In this document: in pieces, positions 17,656-27,093 of the stretch
How the letters are laid out: each line of letters begins with the position of its first letter
How positions within the stretch are numbered: position 1 is the first letter of the stretch
Assembly: GCA_963843385.1 (NCBI GenBank)
Contig: CAWJJY010000007.1
Location: 2,046,001 to 2,110,000, forward strand
Length of the DNA stretch: 64,000 nucleotides
Source of the DNA: CAVOHU01 sp963843385
Lineage (GTDB): Bacteria > Acidobacteriota > Vicinamibacteria > Vicinamibacterales > JAKQTR01
Direction of reading: 5' to 3'
Notes under the pieces: generated by a model
Database searches by the model: none
The model's input: only the letters and a program-made list of their open reading frames with translations
What the model was told of the DNA's origin: nothing
Program-made: the position numbers and the translations under genes

Positions 17656-17963
17656 GATCACATCCTCCAGCAATCGTAAATGGGGACCGTCGTCCACACG
17701 ATGAGCCACGGTCTGGACGTTCAATCGGGACAAACCGGGTTCTTACACCATACGGGCGCCCGGGCGTTTGCGCTTACCGGTAACGCGAAATTGTCAGGCT
17801 TGCACGCGCGGAGCACAAGGGGAAAAGACGGCCGAAGGCTGAGGGCTGGCGGCGCACATCGCTGGACGGCGCTGGACTAGGGAGTGTTCGTGCAGCAGCC
17901 AGCCCGCCACCCTCGGGCAGCTGCGAAGTGGCCCTGCGAGTAAAGCGATGCGGACGCCTCCGG
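17656..17963. other. Intergenic region, about 310 bp
   Basis: This contains the upstream region of the M14 gene. A short low-complexity GC stretch lies near 17860-17940. No coding ORF, repeat copy or clear promoter pair was recognised. Confidence 0.4.
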
Positions 17964-17982
17964 CCGCGATTCTGAATCGCGG
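17964..17982 (-). terminator. 19-bp palindromic hairpin after the FN3 propeller gene
   Basis: CCGCGATTC and GAATCGCGG flank a single central base, starting 5 bp after the stop at 17987. The position suits a terminator, but no T-run follows. Confidence 0.5.
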
Positions 17983-17986
17983 GGGA

Positions 17987-20614
17987 TTATTCACGGCCCG
18001 AGAGTCCGCGGTAGGTCTGTGTTTCGCGGAGCGGGGCCGTTGGGGGAACCTGGGGCCGGTAGTAGTACATGACGACGCGCAGCTCGTTCGACGGCGGGCT
18101 CGGCCCGCACGCATTTCTTGCCTTGACGCGCACGTAGTACACCCCTTCGGGTACCCGCAGGAAGTGGAGAAACGTCTCGGAGGCGTTGACCTCGAAAACG
18201 CCGAGATTCGACAGTCCCGGCGACAAGCCCGCCTCGACGAGGTAGGACGTGTGGCCGTTGCTGTTGTTGGGAGGCAGAACGGGCGGCGTCCACACGAAAT
18301 GCACCAGTCCCGAACTGTCCCAGAGCGCCTGGCTCTGGGCGGCGGCGGGGGGACCCGGCGCCGCCGTGCACCCGACGACCAGCGTCGCTTCGTCGGACGC
18401 CGCACTGAGGCCGGCCGCGTTGGCGGATTTGACGCGCACGAAATATGTCCCATCCGCCACGGGCGACGCCGAATACGATGTGGAGGGACTGCCCGTCGAA
18501 AAGAGCGCCACATCCGATAGCCCCGGCGCCGAACCGGCCTCGATCGTGTAGGCCGCGGGCACCTCACCCGATGCGGGTGGGTTCCACCGCATCGAGAGGG
18601 ACGAGTCCGCTGCTGACCACGTCAGGCCACTCGGGGCGCCCGGCGCGCCCAGATCCACCGCCACCGGCACCTCATTGGACGGCGCGCTCGTGCCCCAGGC
18701 GTTCGTCGCCCGCACGCGAAGGAAATACTGACCGTTCCAGACCCCGGTGGCCACAAACGACGTCGTCGGGTTGCCCGTGGTGATGCGCGCGAGATCAGCC
18801 AGGCCGGGCGCTGACCCCGCCTCGATGAGGTACGAACTCGGTGAGCCGCCGGTCGCAGGCGCCGTCCAGTTCATCGTCACGCTCGATCCGCGGGCGCCGG
18901 CGGCGAGCCCCTGCGGCACTCCCGGGGCACCGGGCCCGCCGGGACTCCCGGTGGCGACTTGGATGCGCACTTCGTTGGACGAGCGGCTGACCCACTCAGC
19001 ATTCATCGCCCGCACACGCACGAAGTACGTGCCGGCGGCGACGCCGTTGGCGCTGAAGGCGGGGAGGGAGTGGCCAGTCGCGATGGTCGCGAGGTCCCAG
19101 AGGCCGGGCGCCGACCCGGCCTCGATGAGGTAGCCGGTCGGCGCGAGACCGCCCGCCGGCGGCGTCCACGCCAGCGCGACGCCAGACCCCGTGGCGCCCG
19201 CCGACAGCTCAGCAGGCGGGTTGACCGGCGTGCCGCGATCCCGCACGAAGACATCCCAGTGCTGATTCGTATCGCCCGGGAGGAGGTTCGTTGCGCCGGA
19301 GCTGAACACGATGAACCGCCCGTCGGGCGTGAGGTCCGAATAGAACGAATCTCCATCACTCTGCGCCCCGTCGGTCGCCACGCTCACCCGCGTCGTCGTG
19401 CCGGCGAGCAGATCGTGAAGAAACACATCATAGCGGCCATTGGTGTCACCCGCCACGAGGTTGCTCGACTCCGACATAAAGGCGACCACTCGCCCGTCCG
19501 GAGTGAATGTCGGCTTTCCGCTCCCCCAGTTGGCCTGCTTACCGTCCGTCGTGACGCTCACCCGCGTGGTGGTGCCGGTCGCGCGGTCGTGCGCGAAAAT
19601 GTCCCACGAGCCGTTGGTGTCGCCACCCACCAGGTTGCTTGCCAGGGACTCGAAGGCCACCAGCCGGCCGTCCCCGCTGATCGTGGGACTGCCGGACGAC
19701 CCGTTCGCCTGCGCGCCGCCGCTTGCCACACTCACCCGGGCGGTGCCACCCGTCACGCGATCGTGGACGAATACGTCGGACTGGCCATTCGTATCACCGC
19801 TTACCAGGTTGGTGGCAGCTGAGCGAAACGCCACGTAACGTCCGTCGGCGCTGATGGCTGGACCGTCGCTGCCGAAGTTCGCCTGGGCCCCTGACGTGGT
19901 CACGCTGACTCGGGTCGCGACAGCGGTGAGCCGATCACGAACAAAGATGTCTGGGGCCCCATTCGTGTCGCCCGGGACGAGGTTGGTCGCATACGACTTG
20001 AAAGCCACGTATCGCCCATCGGCGCTCATCGACACCTGGTCGGAACCAGAATTCCCCTGAACCCCGCTGCTGGCCAGACTCTCGCGCGTGGTCGTGTTCG
20101 TCAGGCGGTCGTGGACGAACACATCCGACGCCCTGTTGGTATCGTTTGGCACCAGGTTGGAGGCGTCAGAATAAGATGCCACATATCGGCCATCGGCGCT
20201 GATTGCCGGACCAAAGGTACAGTCGTTCGCCTGGGTACCGTCAGTCGCCACGCTGACCCGCGTCGTGGAGCGTGTGACGCGGTCGTGCACGAACATGTCG
20301 GCGCAGTCGTTGGTATCGCCTGAGACCAGATTGCTGGCCCACGAATCGAACGCTATGTGCCGGCCGTCGGCGCTGATGGCGACGTCGCGGTCCACGTCCC
20401 CGCCGGAATCCGAATTGCCCTGGCTGCCGTCACTGGCCACACTCACACGCTCGGTTGAGCCAGGAGGCAGCTGCGCGGTGAGCGTGACCCCGCACATAAC
20501 AACGAGCTCGAGAACGGCGATGCGGTAGGGAGACATCCGCCGACGCCCATCGACGGCATTCAAGCCTACCCGCGCCGACAGCCTCTCCGTAGCCCTCACG
20601 TCTCGGTGGCACAT
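17987..20614 (-). CDS. Secreted seven-bladed beta-propeller with four fibronectin-III domains
   Basis: Seven near-identical repeats of about 58 residues each carry SADGRYVAF, SNLVxGDTNxxxDVFVHDR and TTRVSV. They form a TolB/PD40-like propeller across about residues 60-470. Four FN3 domains of about 95 residues follow; three contain IEAGSAPGL and all contain a YFVRV-type strand. The protein ends soon after the last domain with no anchor or sorting signal. ATG 20614 is chosen because GGGAG lies 5 nt upstream; an ATG at 20536 would place the signal peptide (YRIAVLELVVMCGVTLTAQ) at the very N-terminus and is a fair alternative. Function unknown; likely an extracellular binding or scaffold protein. 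The high repeat identity suggests recent internal duplication. Confidence 0.75.
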   Translation of the reverse strand: MCHRDVRATERLSARVGLNAVDGRRRMSPYRIAVLELVVMCGVTLTAQLPPGSTERVSVASDGSQGNSDSGGDVDRDVAISADGRHIAFDSWASNLVSGDTNDCADMFVHDRVTRSTTRVSVATDGTQANDCTFGPAISADGRYVASYSDASNLVPNDTNRASDVFVHDRLTNTTTRESLASSGVQGNSGSDQVSMSADGRYVAFKSYATNLVPGDTNGAPDIFVRDRLTAVATRVSVTTSGAQANFGSDGPAISADGRYVAFRSAATNLVSGDTNGQSDVFVHDRVTGGTARVSVASGGAQANGSSGSPTISGDGRLVAFESLASNLVGGDTNGSWDIFAHDRATGTTTRVSVTTDGKQANWGSGKPTFTPDGRVVAFMSESSNLVAGDTNGRYDVFLHDLLAGTTTRVSVATDGAQSDGDSFYSDLTPDGRFIVFSSGATNLLPGDTNQHWDVFVRDRGTPVNPPAELSAGATGSGVALAWTPPAGGLAPTGYLIEAGSAPGLWDLATIATGHSLPAFSANGVAAGTYFVRVRAMNAEWVSRSSNEVRIQVATGSPGGPGAPGVPQGLAAGARGSSVTMNWTAPATGGSPSSYLIEAGSAPGLADLARITTGNPTTSFVATGVWNGQYFLRVRATNAWGTSAPSNEVPVAVDLGAPGAPSGLTWSAADSSLSMRWNPPASGEVPAAYTIEAGSAPGLSDVALFSTGSPSTSYSASPVADGTYFVRVKSANAAGLSAASDEATLVVGCTAAPGPPAAAQSQALWDSSGLVHFVWTPPVLPPNNSNGHTSYLVEAGLSPGLSNLGVFEVNASETFLHFLRVPEGVYYVRVKARNACGPSPPSNELRVVMYYYRPQVPPTAPLRETQTYRGLSGRE

Positions 20615-20800
20615 GGTCGCTCCCCCATCTGAGGCTCGCACGCTCGCGGGGGTCAGCCCCGCTGACCGGACACAGGACTGCCCCCGCGCTGTTCGACGTG
20701 CTGTCGCTCCAGCTCACCGCTTTACCTCGACGCCCCATCTGGCGACTCCCTCAACAACTGGCGTCCCCGTGAGCTGGAGGCGCCGACCTGTCGTTCGGCA

Positions 20801-22795
20801 TTATCTCACCGTCACCGGCTGGCCGTTTCCCGGGAGCGGAGTATCGCTGGAGGATCCCCAGGTTACAAGTTTGACGAAGGTGGGAAGGCCCTGGCTCGAC
20901 TTGCTGACGTACCATCCCCCATCCGACGGCCGCCAGAGGGCTGGATCGATCTTGCCATCCCCGTCATAGTCGGCAGGGACGGGTACATCGGTGGAATAGC
21001 TCACTCCAGAGAAGTAGCCTGACGTCATACCTGCACACGAGGAGTCCAGCCACCACCATTCGCCAGTAGACGGCCTCCAGAACGCGAAGTCGAATCGCCC
21101 GTCACCGGTGTAGTCACCCGGCACCTGGATGTCACCCGGTGCGACCTGCCCCCACGAGGCTTGGAGCCAGTCCACGTACCCGGAGGCGGACAACAGCAAA
21201 TTCCAGGTGAGGTTGGTCGGCCGAAAGAAGGCCGGATCGAGCTTGCCGTCGCCGTCGTAATCACCCGGAATGGGCAGGTCGCCAGTCTGGCCCCAGGGCG
21301 CACTCAACTCACTCCCCACCTGACAGAAGCCTAATGAAGGTCTCACTCGCCACACTCCGGACGACGGAGACCACAGGCCGAGGTCAGCCTGGCCGTCACC
21401 CGTGAAATCGCCAGGCACCGGAATGTCGCCAAGCGACCCGAAGATGAACTGAGCTGTGCCCCCCCCGACCGACGAGCAGGCGACCGTCCATTGCCCCTCG
21501 TAGGTGCCGCTCGGGCCCGGGCCGTAATGATACACGGCCAGCTCTTCTATTCCGTCGCCGTCGTAGTCCGCCCGTACCGGAGTGTCCTCCGTGGTGCCGA
21601 ACTGAACGGACGCTGGCTGCAAGAGATTTCCTGAGAGGACGCCGGACCATGTGGCAGTTGAAGGCGTCCACACGATGAAATCCGCCTGTCCATCTCGATC
21701 GTGGTCCCCAAGAGTGGACCACCCGACGTCTGCATCAAGAATCGCCCTGAACTGATTCAGGAAACTCATCTCGACGGCACACTGGCCTAGCCTCGGTTGG
21801 AAGGCAAACAAATTCAAGTGATGAGCCGCATCCGTGTGGAAGGTCCAGGCGGCTGCTCCCGACAGCTTGGCCGCCGTGGCCGCCTTGACGAACGGATTGC
21901 CGTCGGGATACGAACCGCCGCACTCAACGCCTCTGTCCCTGCGCGCCCCTTCCTGGATGTAGACCGGTCGAGCAGTCGCTCGCATCTTCCGAACCTCGTT
22001 CAAGGTGAACGAGTACCAGCCTGCCTCCTGTGGTGCATGATATGCGACAACATCGAGGGGGGCACTAAAGGCCAGGTCGCGGCTCTTTTCTGCTTCAACC
22101 GTGCCGGCCCCTTGGTCGGACGAATGCGACGTCATCACCAACCGACTTGGATCTATCAGCTTCACCCCGCCGCGGATGGTGTTCACTTCCTGAACAGTGA
22201 GCTTCATCACGTCCCGTGAGTCGCGTTCGTTCTGAAGGTCCATGAAGACATGCGTATATGCGGAACCCCTAATCGCGCAGACAATCTCGGGAATGCCCGT
22301 CGTTCCTGGGGGGCCCGCGAGGCAAGTCGCGTCGCTGGCGTTGCCCGTGATCGCTACAACCGAAAGGCCTGGATTCTCATCCATCTCGCGGTTGATCGAC
22401 ACGTCAACAACGAAGCCACATTGGCCCGCCGCCTCGAGGATCGCCTTGAATCGATTCAGCATCCCGTACCTGAAGGACCCCTCGGGGGTCTCCGACTGCA
22501 GTAGCATCACAGGAGGACTTCCGCCGTCTGCCCACAGGGGGAAGATTCGAACGCCATCGAGCCCCTTGCTTTTCAGCAAGGCAAAGTCGCTCTTGACATC
22601 GTTGAGAGTCGGTCGCATGGCGTCGAAGTACGAAGCGAGGACGAGGAATCGAGGCTGTCCATTCACAAACAGCCGGGAGCCGTTTGCGGTCAAGACCGGC
22701 GGAGACTGTTGCGTACAGACTTCCTCAAACGTCTGCGCGTTGACGGAGACGCAGATCGATAGCACCGAGGCGACCGAGAGCGCAATCAAACGCAT
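20801..22795 (-). CDS. Secreted GH-A-like glycoside hydrolase with FG-GAP/VCBS-type repeats
   Basis: 664 residues from ATG 22795, with AGAGGAG about 9 nt upstream. A signal peptide covers about 1-20. About 30-350 looks like a (beta/alpha)8 barrel of clan GH-A: LDGVRIFPLW, a candidate acid/base Glu in DLQNERD and a candidate nucleophile Glu in VYIQEGARRD. About 365-650 has six repeats with DxDxDG calcium loops and a WRPS-type strand (DYDGDGKLDPAFFRP, DYTGDGRFDFAFWRP, DYDGDGKIDPALWRP), forming an FG-GAP-like propeller. Expected role: extracellular hydrolysis of a beta-glycan. The family assignment rests on motifs alone, so the activity is an inference. Confidence 0.65.
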   Translation of the reverse strand: MRLIALSVASVLSICVSVNAQTFEEVCTQQSPPVLTANGSRLFVNGQPRFLVLASYFDAMRPTLNDVKSDFALLKSKGLDGVRIFPLWADGGSPPVMLLQSETPEGSFRYGMLNRFKAILEAAGQCGFVVDVSINREMDENPGLSVVAITGNASDATCLAGPPGTTGIPEIVCAIRGSAYTHVFMDLQNERDSRDVMKLTVQEVNTIRGGVKLIDPSRLVMTSHSSDQGAGTVEAEKSRDLAFSAPLDVVAYHAPQEAGWYSFTLNEVRKMRATARPVYIQEGARRDRGVECGGSYPDGNPFVKAATAAKLSGAAAWTFHTDAAHHLNLFAFQPRLGQCAVEMSFLNQFRAILDADVGWSTLGDHDRDGQADFIVWTPSTATWSGVLSGNLLQPASVQFGTTEDTPVRADYDGDGIEELAVYHYGPGPSGTYEGQWTVACSSVGGGTAQFIFGSLGDIPVPGDFTGDGQADLGLWSPSSGVWRVRPSLGFCQVGSELSAPWGQTGDLPIPGDYDGDGKLDPAFFRPTNLTWNLLLSASGYVDWLQASWGQVAPGDIQVPGDYTGDGRFDFAFWRPSTGEWWWLDSSCAGMTSGYFSGVSYSTDVPVPADYDGDGKIDPALWRPSDGGWYVSKSSQGLPTFVKLVTWGSSSDTPLPGNGQPVTVR

Positions 22796-22828
22796 GGTCC
22801 AACTCCTCTCTTGAGTCCGGATGAGCAC

Positions 22829-23949
22829 CGGCAGCCTGCCTCGCCTACGTCGGGTGCTGGGTCGGCAGGCTCAAGACGACGGTGTTGTACGCGGGGCCGA
22901 CGTTGACGCTCGGGGTGCTCAGATTCGACGCACGGAACTCAGACGCACTCGGGCCCCGCATCCCAGGCGGACGCCGACGCTCCACGTCTTGACCGATGCG
23001 CGTACGGGTGGCCCTCTTGATCGGAGTAGGTGGAGGGCGGAGTCAGCGCTGGTCATCGGCCCCTACGTGTGAATCGGTCCCGAAGGATCCCGGCTACGGC
23101 GGAGGCAATCTTCGCGATCCGCAGGCAACCCACTGCTCGTACAGCGGGGAGGCGTCGCTCAGGGTAACAGCCGGGCAACGACAGCCCGAGCGGGGCGACC
23201 CGCAGTCAACCAATTGCGTGACCTGCTATCCCGGGCGGTGATCACGATGGGGGACCGAAATGGGGGCGGATAGAATCAGGTGGGCGCCGAACAGGTTGCC
23301 TGGCGCCGAGAATCCCGCGTAGCGAATGAGGACCCGGAGGCGGCGAACTGTCACCCGCGTGGCTGGCGTCGTCGGACGAGCGGCTCAAGGTCATGCTTCA
23401 CCCCGGCTGGTGCCATTTCGAGTTCGAACCGAAATATCAGGCCAATCAGGCTCTCTGCATCCGATCCGACCGCTTGGCTATGTCGACGTCCGCGCCTGGC
23501 CGGCCGTCGGTGCCCCGGTTCCGGCCGAGTGAGCCAAGCCGGTGCGGTCAGTCCTATGGACAATCTGGAGCGGTTGGTCACCCGAGGCAAGCGTCATATC
23601 GCGTCAAATTGCGCCAAACGCACCTTTGGCCCATTCCGTTCCGGGTCCGCTGGCACGTGGGCCGCTCAAGACCCGCTCGCTGCTCGGGACGAGGCAATCT
23701 TCTCGGCGACTCGCGTGGCGCCGGAACCGGCCCGCAATCTGTTTGTGCCCCGTTCCTCCTCGGGAACGTGGTGGACAAATTCCGGGACGGGACGGGTTGC
23801 CGGCTTGTCGAGCCGGGCACTCGAAGCACCTGCCCCAGTTGTCAAGGACTGCCAGGCGAAACGTGGTATAAACCTCCCGCCGCTCGGGCTCATCGCGGCG
23901 GCATGCAGCCGCTCGCCGTCGGGCACTGTTCGTCTCAGGGAGAAACTCC
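22829..23949. other. Long non-coding stretch, about 1.1 kb
   Basis: This lies between the GH-A-like gene (minus) and the VPS10-like gene (plus). Open frames exist on both strands, but none has a recognisable domain, a good ribosome site or a start with consistent codon use. GC content appears less extreme than around it. No perfect long inverted repeat or transposase motif was found. It may be a decayed gene or long regulatory spacer. Confidence 0.4.
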
Positions 23950-26900
23950 ATGCGCTGCTCGACTCCTTCCAGCACTCGTTGCCTGTTCGGTCATTTCGGC
24001 CGTGCTGTCTGCCAGCCCCGGCGCCCAGGCGCCCGCGAAACCGCAGCCGCCATCAACAGCTCGAGCGGCGAAACCGTCGAACGCTCAGGCTCCCGGTGTC
24101 ACGCGACAGTCGGCTATGCCGATGATGGCGCATGTCGATCCTGCGCTGTTCAATGGCCTGCGCTATCGTCTGGTCGGCCCGTCGCGCGGCGGGCGCGTCA
24201 CCACGGTGACCGGCGTTCCTTCCCAGCCGAAGACGTTCTACATGGGAGTCGCCAGCGGAGGCGTGTTCCGCACGACCGACGCCGGCGCGACGTGGACGCC
24301 AATCACGGACGGCCAGCTGCCGCTCGGGTCGACAGGCTGCATCAGCGTGGCCGACTCCAACCCGAACGTCATCTATGTCGGGACCGGGTCGGACGGGATC
24401 AGGAGCAACGTCTCCACCGGGCGCGGCGTCTACAAGACGGTCGATGGCGGCGTGACGTGGACGTTTGCCGGCCTCTACGACGCGGGCCAGATCGGCGCGG
24501 TTCGGATTCATCCCGCCAATCCCGACATCGTCTGGGTGTCGGCGATGGGCGACGCCTTCAAGCCGACGAGCGAGCGCGGCGTGTTCAAGACCGTCGATGG
24601 CGGGAAGACCTGGAAGAAGGTGCTCTTCGTGTCCGACCAGGTCGGCGCGATGGATGTCGAGATCAACCCGGCCAACCCGGAGATCGTCTATGCCTGGATG
24701 TCGCGTCTCGAGCGCAAGCCGTGGACGATCATCAGCGGGTCACGCGAGGGCGGGTTCTACAAGAGCACGAACGGCGGCGAGACGTTTTCGCGCATCTTGA
24801 CCGGCCTGCCCTCCGAGTTGATCGGCAAAGGCAACCTCGCCGTCACCGCGGCGAAGCCCGACCGCGTCTACGCACTGGTGGAAGCCAAGCCGGGCGGCGG
24901 CTTCTATCGATCGGACGATGCGGGACAGACGCTGGACGCTGGTCAATTCACAGGGATCGCTCGTCCAGCGGCCGTTCTACTACACGACGCTCGGCGCGGA
25001 TCCGACAAACGGCGACGTCGTCTACGCGGGAGCCGAGGGGTTCTTCAAGTCGGTCGACGGCGGGAAGACCTTCACCACCCTGCGCACGCCGCACGGCGAC
25101 AATCACGACATCTGGATCAGCCCGAAGGATGGCAACGTGATGATCCAGTCCAACGACGGCGGCGCCAACGTGTCGATCGACGGGGGGCGGACATGGTCCA
25201 CCCAGACCAACCAGCCGACCGCGGAGATCTACGGCGTGTGGACGGACGGGCAGTTTCCCTACAAGCTCTATGGCGCCCAGCAGGACAACAACACGATCAT
25301 CATCTCGAGCCAGGCCAGCCCTTACGTGCTGACCGACTGGCGCAGCGGGCCTGGTTGCGAAACAGGTCCGATCATCCCCCACCCGCTGAATCCGGACATC
25401 GTCTACGGATCGTGCAAGGGACAGTACTCGGTGCTGAGCCTCAAGACCGGCCAGGAGAAGAACTACTGGATTGGCGGCCAGTCGCTGTACGGGAATCCGG
25501 CAAGCGATCTGATCTATCGCATGCAGCGGGTGTCGCCGATGGCGGTGTCGCCGCACGACCCGAACGTCCTGTACTACGGGTCGCAGTACCTGCACCGGAC
25601 GCGCAACCTGGGCGTGACCTGGGAGCGGATCTCGCCGGACCTCACGGCGACGCCACAGGGCACCCAGGGCGCGAGCGGCGAGCCGATCACGCGCGACGTC
25701 ACCGGCGAGGAGTTCTACTCCACTCTGTACGCGATCACCGAGTCGACGCTCGAACCCGGGGTCATCTGGGTGGGCGCCAACGACGGCCCCTTCCACGTGA
25801 CGCGCGACAACGGGAAAACGTGGACGAACATCACGCCGAAAGACCTGCCGCCCGGGGGCCGCGTGCAGTACATCGAGGCGTCGCCGCACCGGAAGGGATC
25901 GGCCTACTACGCGGCCTACCGGTACCTGCTCGGCGACTACCAGCCGTACATCTACCGCACCGACGACTACGGCGCCACCTGGACGCGACTGACAAACGGG
26001 AAGAACGGCATCCCGGCAGACTGGCCGACGCGCGTGGTGCGCGAGGATCCCAGCCGTGAGGGCCTGCTGTACGCGGGCACCGAGTTCGGGATGTTCACGT
26101 CGTTCGACAACGGGTCCAACTGGCAGGCCTTCCAGCTGAATCTGCCGCAGGTGCCGGTGACGGACATCAAGGTGTATCGCAAGGACCTCGTCGTCTCGAC
26201 GCAGGGCCGGGCGTTCTGGATTCTCGACAACATCACGTCACTTCACCAGATCGCGCCGACTACGACCGCGGCGGACCTGCGCCTGCTCGAGCCGCGCGAT
26301 GGCTATCGGACGCGAGTCGCGCCGACGGTGCTCGGCCCGAACATCGAATACTATCTTCCGGCCGCGCCGGCCGGAGCCGTGACGATCGAGATTCTCGACG
26401 CCGGCGGCGCCACCGTAAATACCTACAGCAGCGAAACGCCGATTGCCGGCGGTGGACGCGGCGGGCGTGGCGGCGGTGCGGGTGCGGGAGCGGCCGCCGA
26501 GCCGCAGGATCCGGATGCCGCACCGGCCGGCCGCGGGCGCGGGGGACCGCCGCCTCGGGTGACGAAGGCGGTCGGCCTCAATCGCTTCGTGTGGGACGTG
26601 CGCTACCAGGGCGGCATCAGCGCACCGCCCGGCCGATACCAGGCGCGCCTCAAGGTCGATGGCGCGTCTCGGACGGTGGGCTTCAACCTGCTCATCGATC
26701 CGCGGGTCGCGGAGGACGGCGTCAGCGTGGCCGACCTGCAGGAGCAATTCGCACACAACCTGCGGATGCGCGATCTGGTCTCGAGCGTGAACTCGATCGT
26801 GGCGCGCGTTCGTGACGCGCAGGCGAAGCTGAAGGGCGCATCGGGGGCGGATGCCGAAAGAGCGAAGGCGGTCGATGCCATCGCCGGCAAGCTATTGACC

Positions 26901-27080
26901 GAACCCGTGCGGTACGGGAAACCCGGCCTGCAGGCGCACATCACGTACCTGGCGGGGATGACGGCAGGCGCCGACCAGAAGATCGGGCGGGACGCCGTCG
27001 AGCGTTACGCGGTGCTCAAGAAGGAACTCGACGCCGTCCGCGCCGAGGTGGATCGCGCCCTCGGGCCGGCGACGAAATAG
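23950..27080 (+). CDS. Secreted VPS10/sortilin-like BNR beta-propeller protein, with two frame breaks
   Basis: About 1042 residues if single extra bases at 23962 and 24932 are removed. ATG 23950 follows AGGGAG. After the first correction it reads a signal peptide MRCSLLPALVACSVISAVLS. Without that correction, an in-frame ATG at 23903 is the alternative. The body has many Asp-box motifs (TTDAGATW, TVDGGVTW, TVDGGKTW, STNGGETF, SVDGGKTF, SIDGGRTW), as in VPS10/sortilin and 'glycosyl hydrolase' propellers. The second break falls inside an Asp box (SDDAGQT/WT). Near the C-terminus is a Gly/Arg-rich insert, then a FlgD-Ig-like strand region (VGLNRFVWDVRY) and a helical tail. Exported; function unknown, and no glycosidase activity should be assumed. 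Confidence 0.7.
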
Positions 27081-27093
27081 GAGGAGCGTTCAG

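Noticed and set aside
15559..17679. Plus-strand open frame of 706 codons over the M14 gene
   Set aside because: GC-rich antisense shadow; the opposite strand encodes intact zinc motifs and a signal peptide.
23280..24125. Separate 281-residue gene upstream of the VPS10-like gene
   Set aside because: No domain or ribosome site, and it overlaps the start of the VPS10-like gene in another frame.
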